Assembly (NCBI RefSeq): GCF_021729865.1
Contig: NZ_CP063400.1
Location: 5,022,001 to 5,086,000 of the forward strand
DNA from: Hydrogenophaga sp. SL48
Lineage (GTDB): Bacteria; Pseudomonadota; Gammaproteobacteria; Burkholderiales; Burkholderiaceae_C
Reading direction: 5' to 3'
DNA: 64,000 nucleotides
Part shown: positions 47,781 to 56,244 of the stretch, one piece after another
Position numbering within the stretch: position 1 is the stretch's first letter
Layout: each line of letters opens with the position of its first letter
Notes under the pieces: generated by a model
What the model saw: only the letters and a program-made list of their open reading frames with translations
What the model was told of the DNA's origin: nothing
Database searches by the model: none
Program-made: the position numbers and the translations under genes

Positions 47781-48018
47781 ATGCTGCGGCAGGCGCTGTC
47801 CGGAGGGAGCGATTTTCCGGGGTGGCTGTGTGCGCCCGTCTGGGGCCGGGCGCGCCAGTGCGCGCCTCAAAGACTGGCTCGCGGCCACTGTTTGAGCAGA
47901 GAGAGCGCAGCGAAAGGCGCGAGTTTGGCCGCGCCGGCCCCAGACGGGCGGACACAGCGAAGTCGGCGCAGCCGACCACCCCGGATGAGCCCCCGCCGGG
48001 CAGCGCCTGCCGCAGCAC
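47781..48018. repeat. Long imperfect palindrome, element B
   Basis: Left arm tgctgcggcaggcgctgtcc pairs with a right arm ending ...cagcgcctgccgcagca; matching continues inward (ccggggtgg; gcccgtctggggccgg). The right arm carries an extra short hairpin (gtcggcgcagccgac). The central core (47880-47933), inverted relative to element A, is bounded by cgcggcca / tggccgcg. Confidence 0.8.
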
Positions 48019-48093
48019 GCGAGGTGCTTCTACAGGGAGGCGGTGCCTGAGCACGTCAGATGGACGACAAGACAAAACCCGCCAGCCGTGTTG

Positions 48094-48110
48094 CTTAAGC
48101 CCGGTCTAAG
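48094..48110 (+). promoter_or_regulatory. Direct-repeat response-regulator box upstream of degP
   Basis: cttaag-N5-tctaag, with the same 11-bp period as the box at 45180. It lies 54 bp upstream of the degP start. It suggests that the adjacent QseB-like regulator controls this protease gene. Confidence 0.55.
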
Positions 48111-48164
48111 TGTTTGCTCCGACAGTGACGCCATCGCCAACCCATGGCTTCACAAGGAGCACAC

Positions 48165-49667
48165 ATGAACACCCGCACCCTCTCTCCCACCCGCCTCGTC
48201 CTCGCCCTGCTCACCGCCGGCTTGCTCGGCGGCGCCGGGGCCACCTACATGGCTGGCGGCCCCGCACGGGCGGCAGCGTCGGCCAGCGCACCGGCCACGG
48301 CCAGCGTGGCCCAGCCGGCCAGCCTGCAGGGCGCGCCCGATTTTTCTCGCATCACCGAACGCTATGGGCCGGCCGTGGTCAACATCAGTGTCAGCGGCGT
48401 GCGCAAGGCGTCCGCCGAGGGCGAAGAGGCCGCCGCAGCACAGGGTCTGCCACCCGGCATCGACCCGAACGATCCGTTCTTTGAGTTTTTCCGCCGCTTC
48501 CAGGGCCAGGGTGGTGGCATGCGAGGCCAGCGTGACACCCCGGTGCGTGGCCAGGGCTCGGGCTTCGTCGTCAGTGCCGACGGCCTGATCCTCACCAACG
48601 CCCACGTCGTGCGCGACGCCAGCGAGGTCATCGTCAAGCTCACCGACCGGCGCGAGTTCAAGGCCAAGGTGCTGGGCTCGGACCCCAAGACCGACGTGGC
48701 CGTGTTGAAGATCGACGCCAAGGACCTGCCCACCGTGCCGCTGGGCAGTGCGCGCGACCTCAAGGTGGGCGAGTGGGTGCTGGCCATCGGCTCGCCCTTC
48801 GGCTTCGAGAACAGCGTGAGCGCCGGCGTGGTCAGCGCCAAGGGCCGCTCGCTGCCCGACGACAGCTTCGTGCCCTTCCTGCAGACCGACGTGGCGGTCA
48901 ACCCTGGCAACTCGGGCGGCCCGCTGTTCAACAGCCGTGGCGAGGTGGTGGGCATCAACTCGCAGATCTACAGTCAGTCCGGTGGTTACCAGGGCCTGTC
49001 GTTCGCCATCCCCATCGACCTCGCCAGCCAGGTGAAGGACCAGATCGTGGCCACCGGCAAGGCCAGCCACGCGCGTCTGGGCGTGTCGGTGCAGGAGGTG
49101 AACCAGACCCTGGCCGACTCGTTCAAGCTCGACCGGCCCGAAGGCGCGCTGGTCTCCAGCGTCGAACCGGGCGGGCCTGCCGACAAGGCGGGGCTGAAGT
49201 CGGGCGACGTGATCCGCCAGGTGAACGGCCAGCGCATCGTGGCCTCGGGCGACCTGCCGGCGCTGATCGGCCAGTCCACCCCGGGCAGCCAGGTGTCGCT
49301 GGAGGTCTGGCGCCAGGGTCGGACCGAGACGCTCTCCGCGAAGCTGGGCGACGCCAGCGACAAGAAGGCCGCGGTGGCGCAGGCCGACAGCGGCGTGGGC
49401 CAGGGCCGGCTCGGTCTGGCGCTGCGCCCGCTGCAACCACAGGAGAAGCGCGAGGCCGGGGTCGGCTCGGGCCTGGTGGTGGAGGACGTGGGCGGGCCGG
49501 CGGCGCTGGCCGGCGTGCAGCCGGGTGACCTGCTGATGGCGGTCAACGGCACGCCGGTGCAGAGCGTGGATCAGGTCCGGGCGGCGGTGGCGAAGTCGGC
49601 CAAGTCGGTGGCGCTGCTGATCCGGCGCGACGGCGACACCATCTTCGTGCCGGTGCGCCTCGGATGA
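48165..49667 (+). CDS. degP: Do-family periplasmic serine protease/chaperone (DegP/HtrA)
   Basis: A 500-residue protein. A signal anchor or cleavable signal covers residues 1-35. The trypsin-like domain has His147 (LTNAHVV), Asp177 (KTDVAVLKI) and Ser250 (PGNSGGPLF); two PDZ domains follow (about 290-380 and 400-495). It degrades or refolds damaged envelope proteins. The start follows an aaggag site. Its position after a two-component pair and the shared upstream box suggest an envelope-stress unit. It overlaps the next gene by 4 bases. Confidence 0.94.
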   Translation: MNTRTLSPTRLVLALLTAGLLGGAGATYMAGGPARAAASASAPATASVAQPASLQGAPDFSRITERYGPAVVNISVSGVRKASAEGEEAAAAQGLPPGIDPNDPFFEFFRRFQGQGGGMRGQRDTPVRGQGSGFVVSADGLILTNAHVVRDASEVIVKLTDRREFKAKVLGSDPKTDVAVLKIDAKDLPTVPLGSARDLKVGEWVLAIGSPFGFENSVSAGVVSAKGRSLPDDSFVPFLQTDVAVNPGNSGGPLFNSRGEVVGINSQIYSQSGGYQGLSFAIPIDLASQVKDQIVATGKASHARLGVSVQEVNQTLADSFKLDRPEGALVSSVEPGGPADKAGLKSGDVIRQVNGQRIVASGDLPALIGQSTPGSQVSLEVWRQGRTETLSAKLGDASDKKAAVAQADSGVGQGRLGLALRPLQPQEKREAGVGSGLVVEDVGGPAALAGVQPGDLLMAVNGTPVQSVDQVRAAVAKSAKSVALLIRRDGDTIFVPVRLG

Positions 49668-50002
49668 GGGTCGCATCGCGCGCGGAGGGCAGCGCTGGCG
49701 AGGCTCGGCGCGCCAGCGGGCTGTCGGCCCACATCCTGCCGACCTCGGCCACCATGATCGGGGTCTGCCTGACGGCGCTCTACATCAGCCTGCTCAGCCC
49801 CTTCAGCGCCGGGCGGGTGGTGGTCGACAAACTGCTGGCGGTGGACGCGCTGGTGTTCCTCGTCAGTGCGGTGCTCTCGTTCGCCTCGATGCGCGTGCAC
49901 GACGGCGGTTCACGTTTCGAGGCCTGGGGCGAAAACGTGTTCATCGGCGCGCTGGGCTTGCTGGCCCTGGGCGCCCTGGTGCTGGCGTTTGCGGTGAATT
50001 AG
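49664..50002 (+). CDS. Small inner-membrane protein of unknown function
   Basis: A 112-residue protein with three hydrophobic helices (about 30-48, 58-75 and 93-111) after a basic head. It is coupled to degP by an ATGA overlap and probably co-expressed. No known domain is recognised. A C-rich repeat remnant and a ttgtcgaaggg half element follow the stop (50003-50110). Confidence 0.7.
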   Translation: MRVASRAEGSAGEARRASGLSAHILPTSATMIGVCLTALYISLLSPFSAGRVVVDKLLAVDALVFLVSAVLSFASMRVHDGGSRFEAWGENVFIGALGLLALGALVLAFAVN

Positions 50003-50046
50003 GGAGCACCCCCGCCGCGCTGCGGCCTGCAAGGCGCACTGGCCGT

Positions 50047-50072
50047 CCGTCCTGAGCTTGTCGAAGGGCGGC
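50047..50072. repeat. Half copy of the ttcgacaagctcag element with C/G-rich repeat remnant
   Basis: gtcctgagcttgtcgaaggg matches one arm of the elements at 21708 and 25467; the opposite arm is missing. Adjacent bases (50010-50040) resemble the start of the hairpin repeat family. Confidence 0.6.
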
Positions 50073-50110
50073 GCGGCGGTGCCCTGCGCTGCTTCGTGCG
50101 AGCGTGGTTC

Positions 50111-50347
50111 TCAGCCTCGGCTGCGTCGGGCGTTGCGCCAGAGGCGCACCGCCAGCAGCGCCAGCGGCACGGTGTGCAGCAGCAGGTCGAAGATGTCGAT
50201 GGGTTGCACCAGCGTGCCCGCGCTGAGCATGCGCAGCTTCTCGATCAGGTGCGGCTCGGGCACGATCGGCGCCACCGCCAGCCAGAGCGCCAGGGCGATC
50301 AGCAATGCCAGAGGGAAACGGTCGAGCCAGGCCAGCAGGGTGTTCAT
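50111..50347 (-). CDS. Small membrane protein of unknown function
   Basis: A 78-residue protein with two hydrophobic helices (about 8-28 and 52-72) and a basic Arg-rich tail (LWRNARRSRG). The start at 50347 overlaps the stop of the upstream CWC gene, so they are coupled. Not recognised beyond a small conserved membrane protein often seen beside CWC genes in related bacteria, from memory. Confidence 0.65.
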   Translation of the reverse strand: MNTLLAWLDRFPLALLIALALWLAVAPIVPEPHLIEKLRMLSAGTLVQPIDIFDLLLHTVPLALLAVRLWRNARRSRG

Positions 50348-50583
50348 GGGGTGACGGGTGTGTTGAAGCGGGCGAGGCAGCTTGCGCAGATGCAGGCCTG
50401 GCCCTGGGCCGCTTCGGGCAGGCGCGCCAGCAGGTCGGGGCTGAAGGTTTCGGTGACGCACCAGCACGGCGGCTGGGGTTCACCCTTGGCCTTCTGAACC
50501 TCCATCGCGCAGCGGTTGTCGCCGCCGCACAGCGGGCAGCGGGTCGGGTCGGCGGTGGTGTGGGGCAAGGGGCTGGTCTGCAT
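50344..50583 (-). CDS. Cysteine-rich CWC family protein
   Basis: A 79-residue protein with the CWC pattern: CPLCGGDNRCAM at 16-27, the CWC triplet in PPCWCVTETFSPDLLARLP, and CICASCLARF near the end. The cysteines probably bind a metal. Function unknown. It is divergent from the cytochrome gene, with about 60 bp between starts. Confidence 0.88.
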   Translation of the reverse strand: MQTSPLPHTTADPTRCPLCGGDNRCAMEVQKAKGEPQPPCWCVTETFSPDLLARLPEAAQGQACICASCLARFNTPVTP

Positions 50584-50643
50584 GGAAAAGGCGGAATCTG
50601 GTCAGTGTATGGGCCCGGCGCCTGTGGTACTTTCAAAGCGCCC

Positions 50644-51354
50644 ATGCCCCTCCTTCGAACCCCCATTGTCCTCGTCCTCGCGGCCCTGCTCTGGCACGGC
50701 GCCGTGATCGCCGCCGAGCCGCAACGCACCGTGCCCGACACCCTGGCACAGCGCACCATGGCCTGCACCCTGTGCCACGGCAAAGAGGGCCGCGCCACCA
50801 ACGCCGGCTACTTCCCGCGCATCGCGGGCAAGCCGGCGGGTTACCTCTACAACCAGCTCACGCACTTCCGCGACGGCCGGCGCCAAAACCCCGGCATGGC
50901 CAACCTGCTCGACCACCTGTCCGACGCCTATTTGCTCGACATCGCCAACCACTTCGCCAGCCTTGATCTGCCGTACCCGCCGCCGCAGACGGTCAACGCG
51001 CCGCGTGATCAGCTCGCGCGCGCCGAGGCGCTGATCCGGCGCGGCGACCCCGCGCGCCAGCTGCCCGCCTGCGCCGGTTGCCACGGCGACGCGCTCACCG
51101 GCATGAAGCCCGCCATCCCCGGCCTGCTCGGCCTGCCGCGCGACTACCTGATCGGGCAGCTCGGCGCCTGGCAGACCGGCCTGCGCCACGCGCACGCGCC
51201 CGATTGCATGGCGCAGATCGCGAAGCGCCTGACGCCCGACGACGTTGGCGCGCTCGCCACCTGGCTCTCGGCGCAACCGCTGCCCGCCGACACCCACGCC
51301 GTTGCGCCGTCGGCCCAGCCCTTGCCCCTGCGTTGCGGGAGTGCGGCGAAATGA
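50644..51354 (+). CDS. Diheme c-type cytochrome (c4-like)
   Basis: A 236-residue periplasmic cytochrome. A signal peptide ends near IAAEPQ. Two heme-binding motifs are CTLCH (about residue 41) and CAGCH (about residue 144), each in a c-type domain; Met ligands are plausible in the PGMANLLDHLSD and C-terminal regions. The c4 class shuttles electrons to terminal oxidases. The C-terminal tail is short and contains an isolated Cys. It lies upstream of a triheme cytochrome, separated by a tandem repeat. Confidence 0.88.
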   Translation: MPLLRTPIVLVLAALLWHGAVIAAEPQRTVPDTLAQRTMACTLCHGKEGRATNAGYFPRIAGKPAGYLYNQLTHFRDGRRQNPGMANLLDHLSDAYLLDIANHFASLDLPYPPPQTVNAPRDQLARAEALIRRGDPARQLPACAGCHGDALTGMKPAIPGLLGLPRDYLIGQLGAWQTGLRHAHAPDCMAQIAKRLTPDDVGALATWLSAQPLPADTHAVAPSAQPLPLRCGSAAK

Positions 51355-51474
51355 GCGGGCGCCGGGCCGCTCCCAAGCCCGCTCGCACCGAAGCCCGCAG
51401 GGCGGAGGCATTCGAATGCTGCGGGCGCCGGGCCGCTCCCAAGCCCGCTCGCACCGAAGCCCGCAGGGCGGAGG
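51355..51474. repeat. Two tandem copies of a 54-bp sequence (66-bp period)
   Basis: 51355-51408 and 51421-51474 are identical over 54 bases, beginning gcgggcgccgggccgctccc. The 12-base spacer is cattcgaatgct. Each unit has gcgggc and gcccgc pairs that can form a hairpin. It lies between the diheme stop and the triheme start. Confidence 0.9.
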
Positions 51475-51481
51475 TACGCCG

Positions 51482-52786
51482 ATGAGCGATGTGAACCACA
51501 CGGCGGTGCACCGCCTGCTTGCCATCGCGTTGGGTGCGACCGTGCTGCTGTTGATCGCGCTCGCGGTGCTGATCGGGAGGCAACTCAGCGTGGAGGCCTT
51601 GCCGCCACTGACCGTCCAGCCCGCGCCCGCCGACCCGGCGCTGGTCGCGCGCGGTGCCTACCTCGCGCGGGCCGGCAACTGCGCCGCCTGCCACACCGCG
51701 CGCGGTGGTGAGCCCTACGCGGGTGGGCGCGGCATCGAGACGCCCTTCGGCACCGTGTTCGCGGGCAACCTCACGCCCGACGCCACCGGCCTGGCAGCCT
51801 GGAGCGCCGACGCCTTCTGGCGCGCCATGCAGCACGGTGTGTCTCGCGACGGCCGCCTGCTCTACCCCGCGTTCCCCTACGAGAGCTTCTCGCGCATCAC
51901 CCGCGACGACAGCGACGCGCTCTACGCCTTCCTGCGCAGCCTGCCGCCGGTCGCGCAGGCCAACCGGCCGCACGCGCTGCGCTTCCCCTACAGCACGCAG
52001 GCCGCGCTCGCGGTCTGGCGCGAGCTGTACTTTCAGCCCGCCGCGTTCCAGTCCGACACATCGCAGAGCGCCGAGTGGAACCGGGGTGCCTACCTCGTGC
52101 AGGGCCTGGGCCACTGCGCCGCCTGCCACTCGCCGCGCGACGCGCTGGGCGGGGTGGGCAGCGCCCGTGCCCTGGACGGCGGCCTCATGCCCGGTCGCAG
52201 TTGGTACGCGCCCTCGCTGCGCGCCGCGCACGAGGCTGGGCCGTCGGCGACACCCGGCGCCTCCACCGTGGAGCTGCTGAAAACCGGTGTCACCGCCGGC
52301 GCCTCGGCCATGGGGCCGATGGCCGAGGTGGTGTTCAACAGCACCCAGTACCTGAACGATGCCGACCTGGGCGCCATCGGCCAATACCTCGCGGCCCAGG
52401 CCGTGCCCGTGGCGCCGCCACCGGCCGCCCCCGCCGCGCCATCGGCCCAGCTCGAACTGGGCGAGAAGGTCTACAAGCAGCACTGCCTGGACTGCCACGG
52501 CGAACAGGGCCAGGGCGCGGCGCGCGAGGGTGGCCGCGCCATGGCCTATCCCCCGCTCGCGGGCAACCGCGCGGTGCAACTGGCCTCACCGGTCAACGCG
52601 GTGCAGGCCGTGCTCGGTGGTGGCTTCGCGCCCGCCACCGCCGGCCACCCCCAGCCCTACGGCATGCCGCCGTTCCGCACCCTGCTGAACGACACCGAGA
52701 TCGCCGCCGTGACCAGCTTCATCCGCCAGCGCTGGGGCCACCAGGCCAGCGCCGTGACCCCGCTGGACGTGCAGGGCATCCGCTGA
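51482..52786 (+). CDS. Membrane-anchored triheme c-type cytochrome
   Basis: A 434-residue protein with one N-terminal anchor (about residues 12-32) and three heme sites: CAACH (about 64), CAACH (about 210) and CLDCH (about 338). The spacing and the NLTPDATGLAAWSADAFWRAM segment match the cytochrome subunit of alcohol, aldehyde or gluconate dehydrogenases. No dehydrogenase subunit is in this window, so it may serve a partner elsewhere. A Pro/Ala hinge precedes the third domain. Its start has no strong ribosome site after the repeat. Confidence 0.88.
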   Translation: MSDVNHTAVHRLLAIALGATVLLLIALAVLIGRQLSVEALPPLTVQPAPADPALVARGAYLARAGNCAACHTARGGEPYAGGRGIETPFGTVFAGNLTPDATGLAAWSADAFWRAMQHGVSRDGRLLYPAFPYESFSRITRDDSDALYAFLRSLPPVAQANRPHALRFPYSTQAALAVWRELYFQPAAFQSDTSQSAEWNRGAYLVQGLGHCAACHSPRDALGGVGSARALDGGLMPGRSWYAPSLRAAHEAGPSATPGASTVELLKTGVTAGASAMGPMAEVVFNSTQYLNDADLGAIGQYLAAQAVPVAPPPAAPAAPSAQLELGEKVYKQHCLDCHGEQGQGAAREGGRAMAYPPLAGNRAVQLASPVNAVQAVLGGGFAPATAGHPQPYGMPPFRTLLNDTEIAAVTSFIRQRWGHQASAVTPLDVQGIR

Positions 52787-52851
52787 CCGCCGCGCAGGCC
52801 TTGACGCCTGCGTGACGCGGGCGGCCGGCAGTGGCTGTCTACCATGCGGCC

Positions 52852-53661
52852 ATGAACGCCACCCCCACGCCCCCCGAAGGCCGCATCACCACGGAGGCGC
52901 GCGGCGCCGTGCTGCTGATCGGCATCGACCGCCCGGCCAAACGCAACGGCTTCACGCCAGCCATGATGCGCGCGCTCGCCGAGGCCTACACCCGGCTTGA
53001 CGACGAGCCCGCGCTGCGCGTGGGCGTGCTGCACGCGCACGGCGACCACTTCACCGCGGGCCTGGACTTGCCCACCTTCGCGCCGCTGATGCAGCGCGGC
53101 GAGTACGCCGTGCCCTTCGGTCTGGTGGACCCGCTCAACCTCGGCGACGCGGGCTGGCGCCGCCGCACCAAGCCCATGGTCGTGGCGGTGAAAGGCATCA
53201 CCTACACGCTCGGCATCGAGCTCATGCTCGCGGCCGACATCGTGGTGGCCGCGGACAACGGCCGGTTCTCTCAGCTCGAAGTGAAGCGCGGCATCATGGC
53301 CACGGGCGGCGCCACGCTGCGCATGGCCGAGCGCGCCGGCCTGGGCAACGCGCTGCTGCACCTGCTGACCGGTGATGAATTTCACAGCGCCGAAGCGCTG
53401 CGCCTGCACTTCGTGCAACGCGTGGTGCCCGCTGGTGAAGAACTCATTGAGGCCCTGCGCATCGCGACGCAGATCGCCGATCAGGCGCCGCTGGCCGTGG
53501 TGGCCACGCGGCTCAATGCGCTCAAGGCGGTGGAGCAGGGGCCACTGGCCGCCATGGCCGAGTTCGATGCGGTGCAGAAAGGGCTGGCCAACAGCGAGGA
53601 CGCAAAAGAGGGCGTGGCCTCGTTCCGCGAGAAACGGCCGCCGGTGTTCAAAGGGCGCTGA
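52852..53661 (+). CDS. Enoyl-CoA hydratase/isomerase family protein (crotonase)
   Basis: A 269-residue crotonase-fold enzyme. The oxyanion segment reads GDHFTAGLDLP. Glutamates matching both catalytic positions of enoyl-CoA hydratase are seen in YTLGIELMLAADI and FSQLEVKRGIMATGG. The usual GCG before the first Glu is altered (GIEL). The reaction may be hydration or isomerisation. It stands alone, 65 bp after the cytochrome gene. Confidence 0.87.
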   Translation: MNATPTPPEGRITTEARGAVLLIGIDRPAKRNGFTPAMMRALAEAYTRLDDEPALRVGVLHAHGDHFTAGLDLPTFAPLMQRGEYAVPFGLVDPLNLGDAGWRRRTKPMVVAVKGITYTLGIELMLAADIVVAADNGRFSQLEVKRGIMATGGATLRMAERAGLGNALLHLLTGDEFHSAEALRLHFVQRVVPAGEELIEALRIATQIADQAPLAVVATRLNALKAVEQGPLAAMAEFDAVQKGLANSEDAKEGVASFREKRPPVFKGR

Positions 53662-53679
53662 GGCAACGCCCGCAACGCT

Positions 53680-53800
53680 TCAGTCGTGCGGGGCAAACCG
53701 CGCCACCAACGCCTCGCCCCGCTGCCACGGACCGGTGAGCGTCGGCGTCACCGTGGACCCGTCGCCGTGCTGCGGTGCCTCCGCATCCCACATCCCCTGC
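53680..53800 (-). pseudogene. Truncated C-terminal copy of the small gene at 55939
   Basis: The minus strand encodes WDAEAPQHGDG-type and TLTGPWQRGEALVARF text, matching [11 protein letters not shown] and [15 protein letters not shown] at the end of the 101-residue protein at 55939-56244. The N-terminal 60 residues are missing. The two lie on either side of the chemoreceptor gene in the same orientation. The rest of the 53662-53968 gap shows no gene. Confidence 0.7.
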
Positions 53801-53968
53801 CATCCAGCAGACCGTGTGGGCGCGGTGCCGTTGCTGGGCGTGCAGCGGGTGCGTTGAACAGGTGTGAACGAATCCTGCAAACCCGCTGGCGGCGCGCGGG
53901 CTGCGCACCCCGCTCGGGCTCGCCCGATGCACGCACACCTTGGAGTCCGTTCAAACGCCTCGGCCGCA

Positions 53969-55786
53969 TCAGCCGATGCGGAACTGCCCCACGGTACGGG
54001 ACAACCGCTCGGCCTGGTCCTGCAGGCCGCTGGCTGCGGCCGCGCTCTCCTCCACCAGGGCCGCGTTCTGCTGTGTCATCTGGTCGAGGTTGCTGATCGC
54101 GCTGCCCACCTGCGCGATGCCCGAACGCTGCTCCGACGCCGCCGCGGCCACGGCCTGCATCATCTGCGAGACGCGCTGCACGTTCTGCACGATCTCTTCC
54201 ATGACCGCGCCGGTGCGGCCCACCAGGGCCGAGCCGGCTTCCACATTCTCGACCGAGCTGCCGATCAGCTGCTTGATCTCCTTGGCCGCTTCGGCGCTGC
54301 GCTGAGCCAGGTTGCGCACCTCGGCCGCCACCACCGCGAAGCCGCGGCCTTGCTCGCCGGCACGGGCCGCCTCCACCGCCGCGTTGAGCGCCAGGATGTT
54401 GGTCTGGAAGGCGATGCCGTCGATGACCGAAATGATGTCGTTGATCTTGCGCGAGCTGTGGGTGATGGCTTCCATGCTGCTGACCACCTGGCCGACCACC
54501 TCGCCGCCCCGCGCGGCCGAGGCGGCGGCGCTGCCCGCGATCTGGTTGGCCTCCTGGGCCGACTGGGCCGACTGCGCCACGGTGGCGGTCATCTCTTCCA
54601 TCGTGGCCGAGGTTTCCTGCAGGCTCGACGCTGCCGACTCGGTGCGCGAGGACAGGTCGTGGTTGCCGGTGGCGATCTCGCGCGAGGCGTTGTGCACTGC
54701 TTCGCTGGCCGATGCGATGTCGCGCAGCGTGGCCTGGATCTTGTCCACGAAAGCGTTGAAGGCCTGGGCGATGCGGGCCAGCTCGTCGTGGCCGCTGGCG
54801 TCCAGCCGCTTGGTCAGGTCGCCGTCGCCCGAGGCCACGTCCTGCATGGCGGTCTGCAGCCGGTCCAGCCGCTGCAGCGAGCGCGCCACGACCACACCGG
54901 CCAGCAGCGTCGCGATCACGGTGACCACCAGCGCACCGATCAGCGAACGCATCAGGAAACCCGACACCGACGCCAACGCCTCGCCCTTGTGCAGCGAAAT
55001 CACCAGCTTCCAGTCGGTGCCCGCCACCGGCACGGCCGTCAGCAATCGGGCGCTGCCGTCGATCGTCACCTCGGTCAGTTCGGCGCCCAGGGCGGCCACT
55101 GCGGCCGGGGTGAGCGCCGGGCTCAGGCTGGCCGCCTCCTTGAGCACCCGGTCCAGTTGCGTGTGCACCATCACCTTGCCGTTGCTCGACAGCACGAAGG
55201 CGTCGCTGGACGGCGTGGGCTTGATGGCGGTCACCGCCGCGGCCACCACGTCCATGAACACATCACCGGCCGCCACCGCGCGGATCTCGCTGCCGTTGCG
55301 GTCGGCCATGGCAAAGGTCATCACCAGCTTCTTGCTGTCCGAATCCACATAGGGCTCGGTCAGCACCACGCCCTGGCCTTTGGCCGCCTGCAGGTACCAC
55401 GGTCGCCCCGTCGGATCCCAGCCAGAGGGCAGGTTCTGAGGGGTCGAGAAGATGGCCCGCTTGTCCTGATAGCCGATGTAGGTGGTGTCAAACGCGCCGC
55501 TCTTGACCGCCTGCGTCAGCGCTGTCATCGGGTCCTCCACCTGTGTGGCGGGCAGCAGTGCGCCCACGACAGCGGATTTGCTGGCGATCCATTGGCCGAT
55601 GCCTTCGGCCCGCGCGAGGGCCAGGCTCTGCGCCGAGGCGTTCACCGAGGCCAGCGTGGTCGAGCGCAGGCTCAGGAAGTTGAAGGCACTGACCGCGACC
55701 AGGCCGGCCACCAACAGCATGGCCACGGTCAGCACCAGGCGCGACTTGATCGACAAGTGGCCCAGGCGGGATAAAGAGTTGTTCAT
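53969..55786 (-). CDS. Methyl-accepting chemotaxis protein
   Basis: A 605-residue chemoreceptor. Helix 1 is at about 16-36, a periplasmic dCache-type sensory domain covers 40-285 ([33 protein letters not shown], a small-molecule pocket pattern), helix 2 is near 290-312, then a HAMP domain and the signalling hairpin with the tip [19 protein letters not shown]. It detects an unknown ligand and drives CheA. The start at 55786 ([17 protein letters not shown]) is favoured; upstream sequence is non-coding and carries a sigma-28-like promoter. Confidence 0.92.
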   Translation of the reverse strand: MNNSLSRLGHLSIKSRLVLTVAMLLVAGLVAVSAFNFLSLRSTTLASVNASAQSLALARAEGIGQWIASKSAVVGALLPATQVEDPMTALTQAVKSGAFDTTYIGYQDKRAIFSTPQNLPSGWDPTGRPWYLQAAKGQGVVLTEPYVDSDSKKLVMTFAMADRNGSEIRAVAAGDVFMDVVAAAVTAIKPTPSSDAFVLSSNGKVMVHTQLDRVLKEAASLSPALTPAAVAALGAELTEVTIDGSARLLTAVPVAGTDWKLVISLHKGEALASVSGFLMRSLIGALVVTVIATLLAGVVVARSLQRLDRLQTAMQDVASGDGDLTKRLDASGHDELARIAQAFNAFVDKIQATLRDIASASEAVHNASREIATGNHDLSSRTESAASSLQETSATMEEMTATVAQSAQSAQEANQIAGSAAASAARGGEVVGQVVSSMEAITHSSRKINDIISVIDGIAFQTNILALNAAVEAARAGEQGRGFAVVAAEVRNLAQRSAEAAKEIKQLIGSSVENVEAGSALVGRTGAVMEEIVQNVQRVSQMMQAVAAAASEQRSGIAQVGSAISNLDQMTQQNAALVEESAAAASGLQDQAERLSRTVGQFRIG

Positions 55787-55844
55787 GCAAACATCTGGAG
55801 GTGGGGTGGCCGTTCGCCCGGGGGAGCCGGGAGGTCCTGTCTGG

Positions 55845-55871
55845 TCTTCGGTCTTCCGGCCCGGAACTTGA
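55845..55871 (-). promoter_or_regulatory. Sigma-28 (FliA)-type promoter of the chemoreceptor gene
   Basis: On the minus strand: tcaagttc-N11-accgaaga, close to the consensus taaagttt-N11-gccgataa in sequence and exact in spacing. Transcription would begin about 50 bases before the ATG at 55786. Confidence 0.5.
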
Positions 55872-55938
55872 GGCCGCGCCGCCATGCGGCGCGTTCCGGG
55901 CGGCCACCTCGGAGCCCTGTTGGGGGACTGGGACTGGT

Positions 55939-56244
55939 TCAGCGCCCGCAGCAGTCCTCGATGAGCGCCTCGCCCCAGGCCCAGGGGCCGGTGAGCGTCA
56001 GCGTCACCGTGGTCCAGTCGCCGTCGGTGTGCTGCTGCACATCGGCGTCCCACGCCCCACCGTCGTCCAGCGGCCCGCGCGGGCCGGGCGCGCGGCGTTC
56101 GGCCACGGCCAGCACAGCCTGCGCTTCGGCCCACACCGCGGGCAGGTCGGCCGCCCGCACGCTGGCCATGGCTTCCCAGGTGCCGGTGCCCTCGCCGTCG
56201 TCGCAGGCGTCGAAGATCAGGTAGCTCAAGGGGATTGTTTTCAT
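55939..56244 (-). CDS. Uncharacterised 101-residue protein
   Basis: A small acidic protein ([20 protein letters not shown] at 9-28; a Gly/Pro-rich middle; [19 protein letters not shown] at the end). No domain is recognised. Its start overlaps the LysR stop by 4 bases, so the two are co-translated. A truncated copy of its C-terminus lies at 53680. The 150 bp to the chemoreceptor gene hold that gene's promoter. Confidence 0.75.
   Translation of the reverse strand: MKTIPLSYLIFDACDDGEGTGTWEAMASVRAADLPAVWAEAQAVLAVAERRAPGPRGPLDDGGAWDADVQQHTDGDWTTVTLTLTGPWAWGEALIEDCCGR

Noticed and set aside
47499..48018. Integron attC sites
   Set aside because: Length and hairpin form are suggestive, but no GTTRRRY site, no integrase and no cassette-like genes are present.
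47466..48164. Coding frames of 60-125 codons in the gap before degP
   Set aside because: They follow the palindromic repeats and appear on both strands in mirror positions, as expected from inverted repeats rather than genes.
53864..55774. Long open frame opposite the chemoreceptor gene
   Set aside because: Arg/His/Gly-rich shadow with no motif; the chemoreceptor domains on the minus strand are complete.
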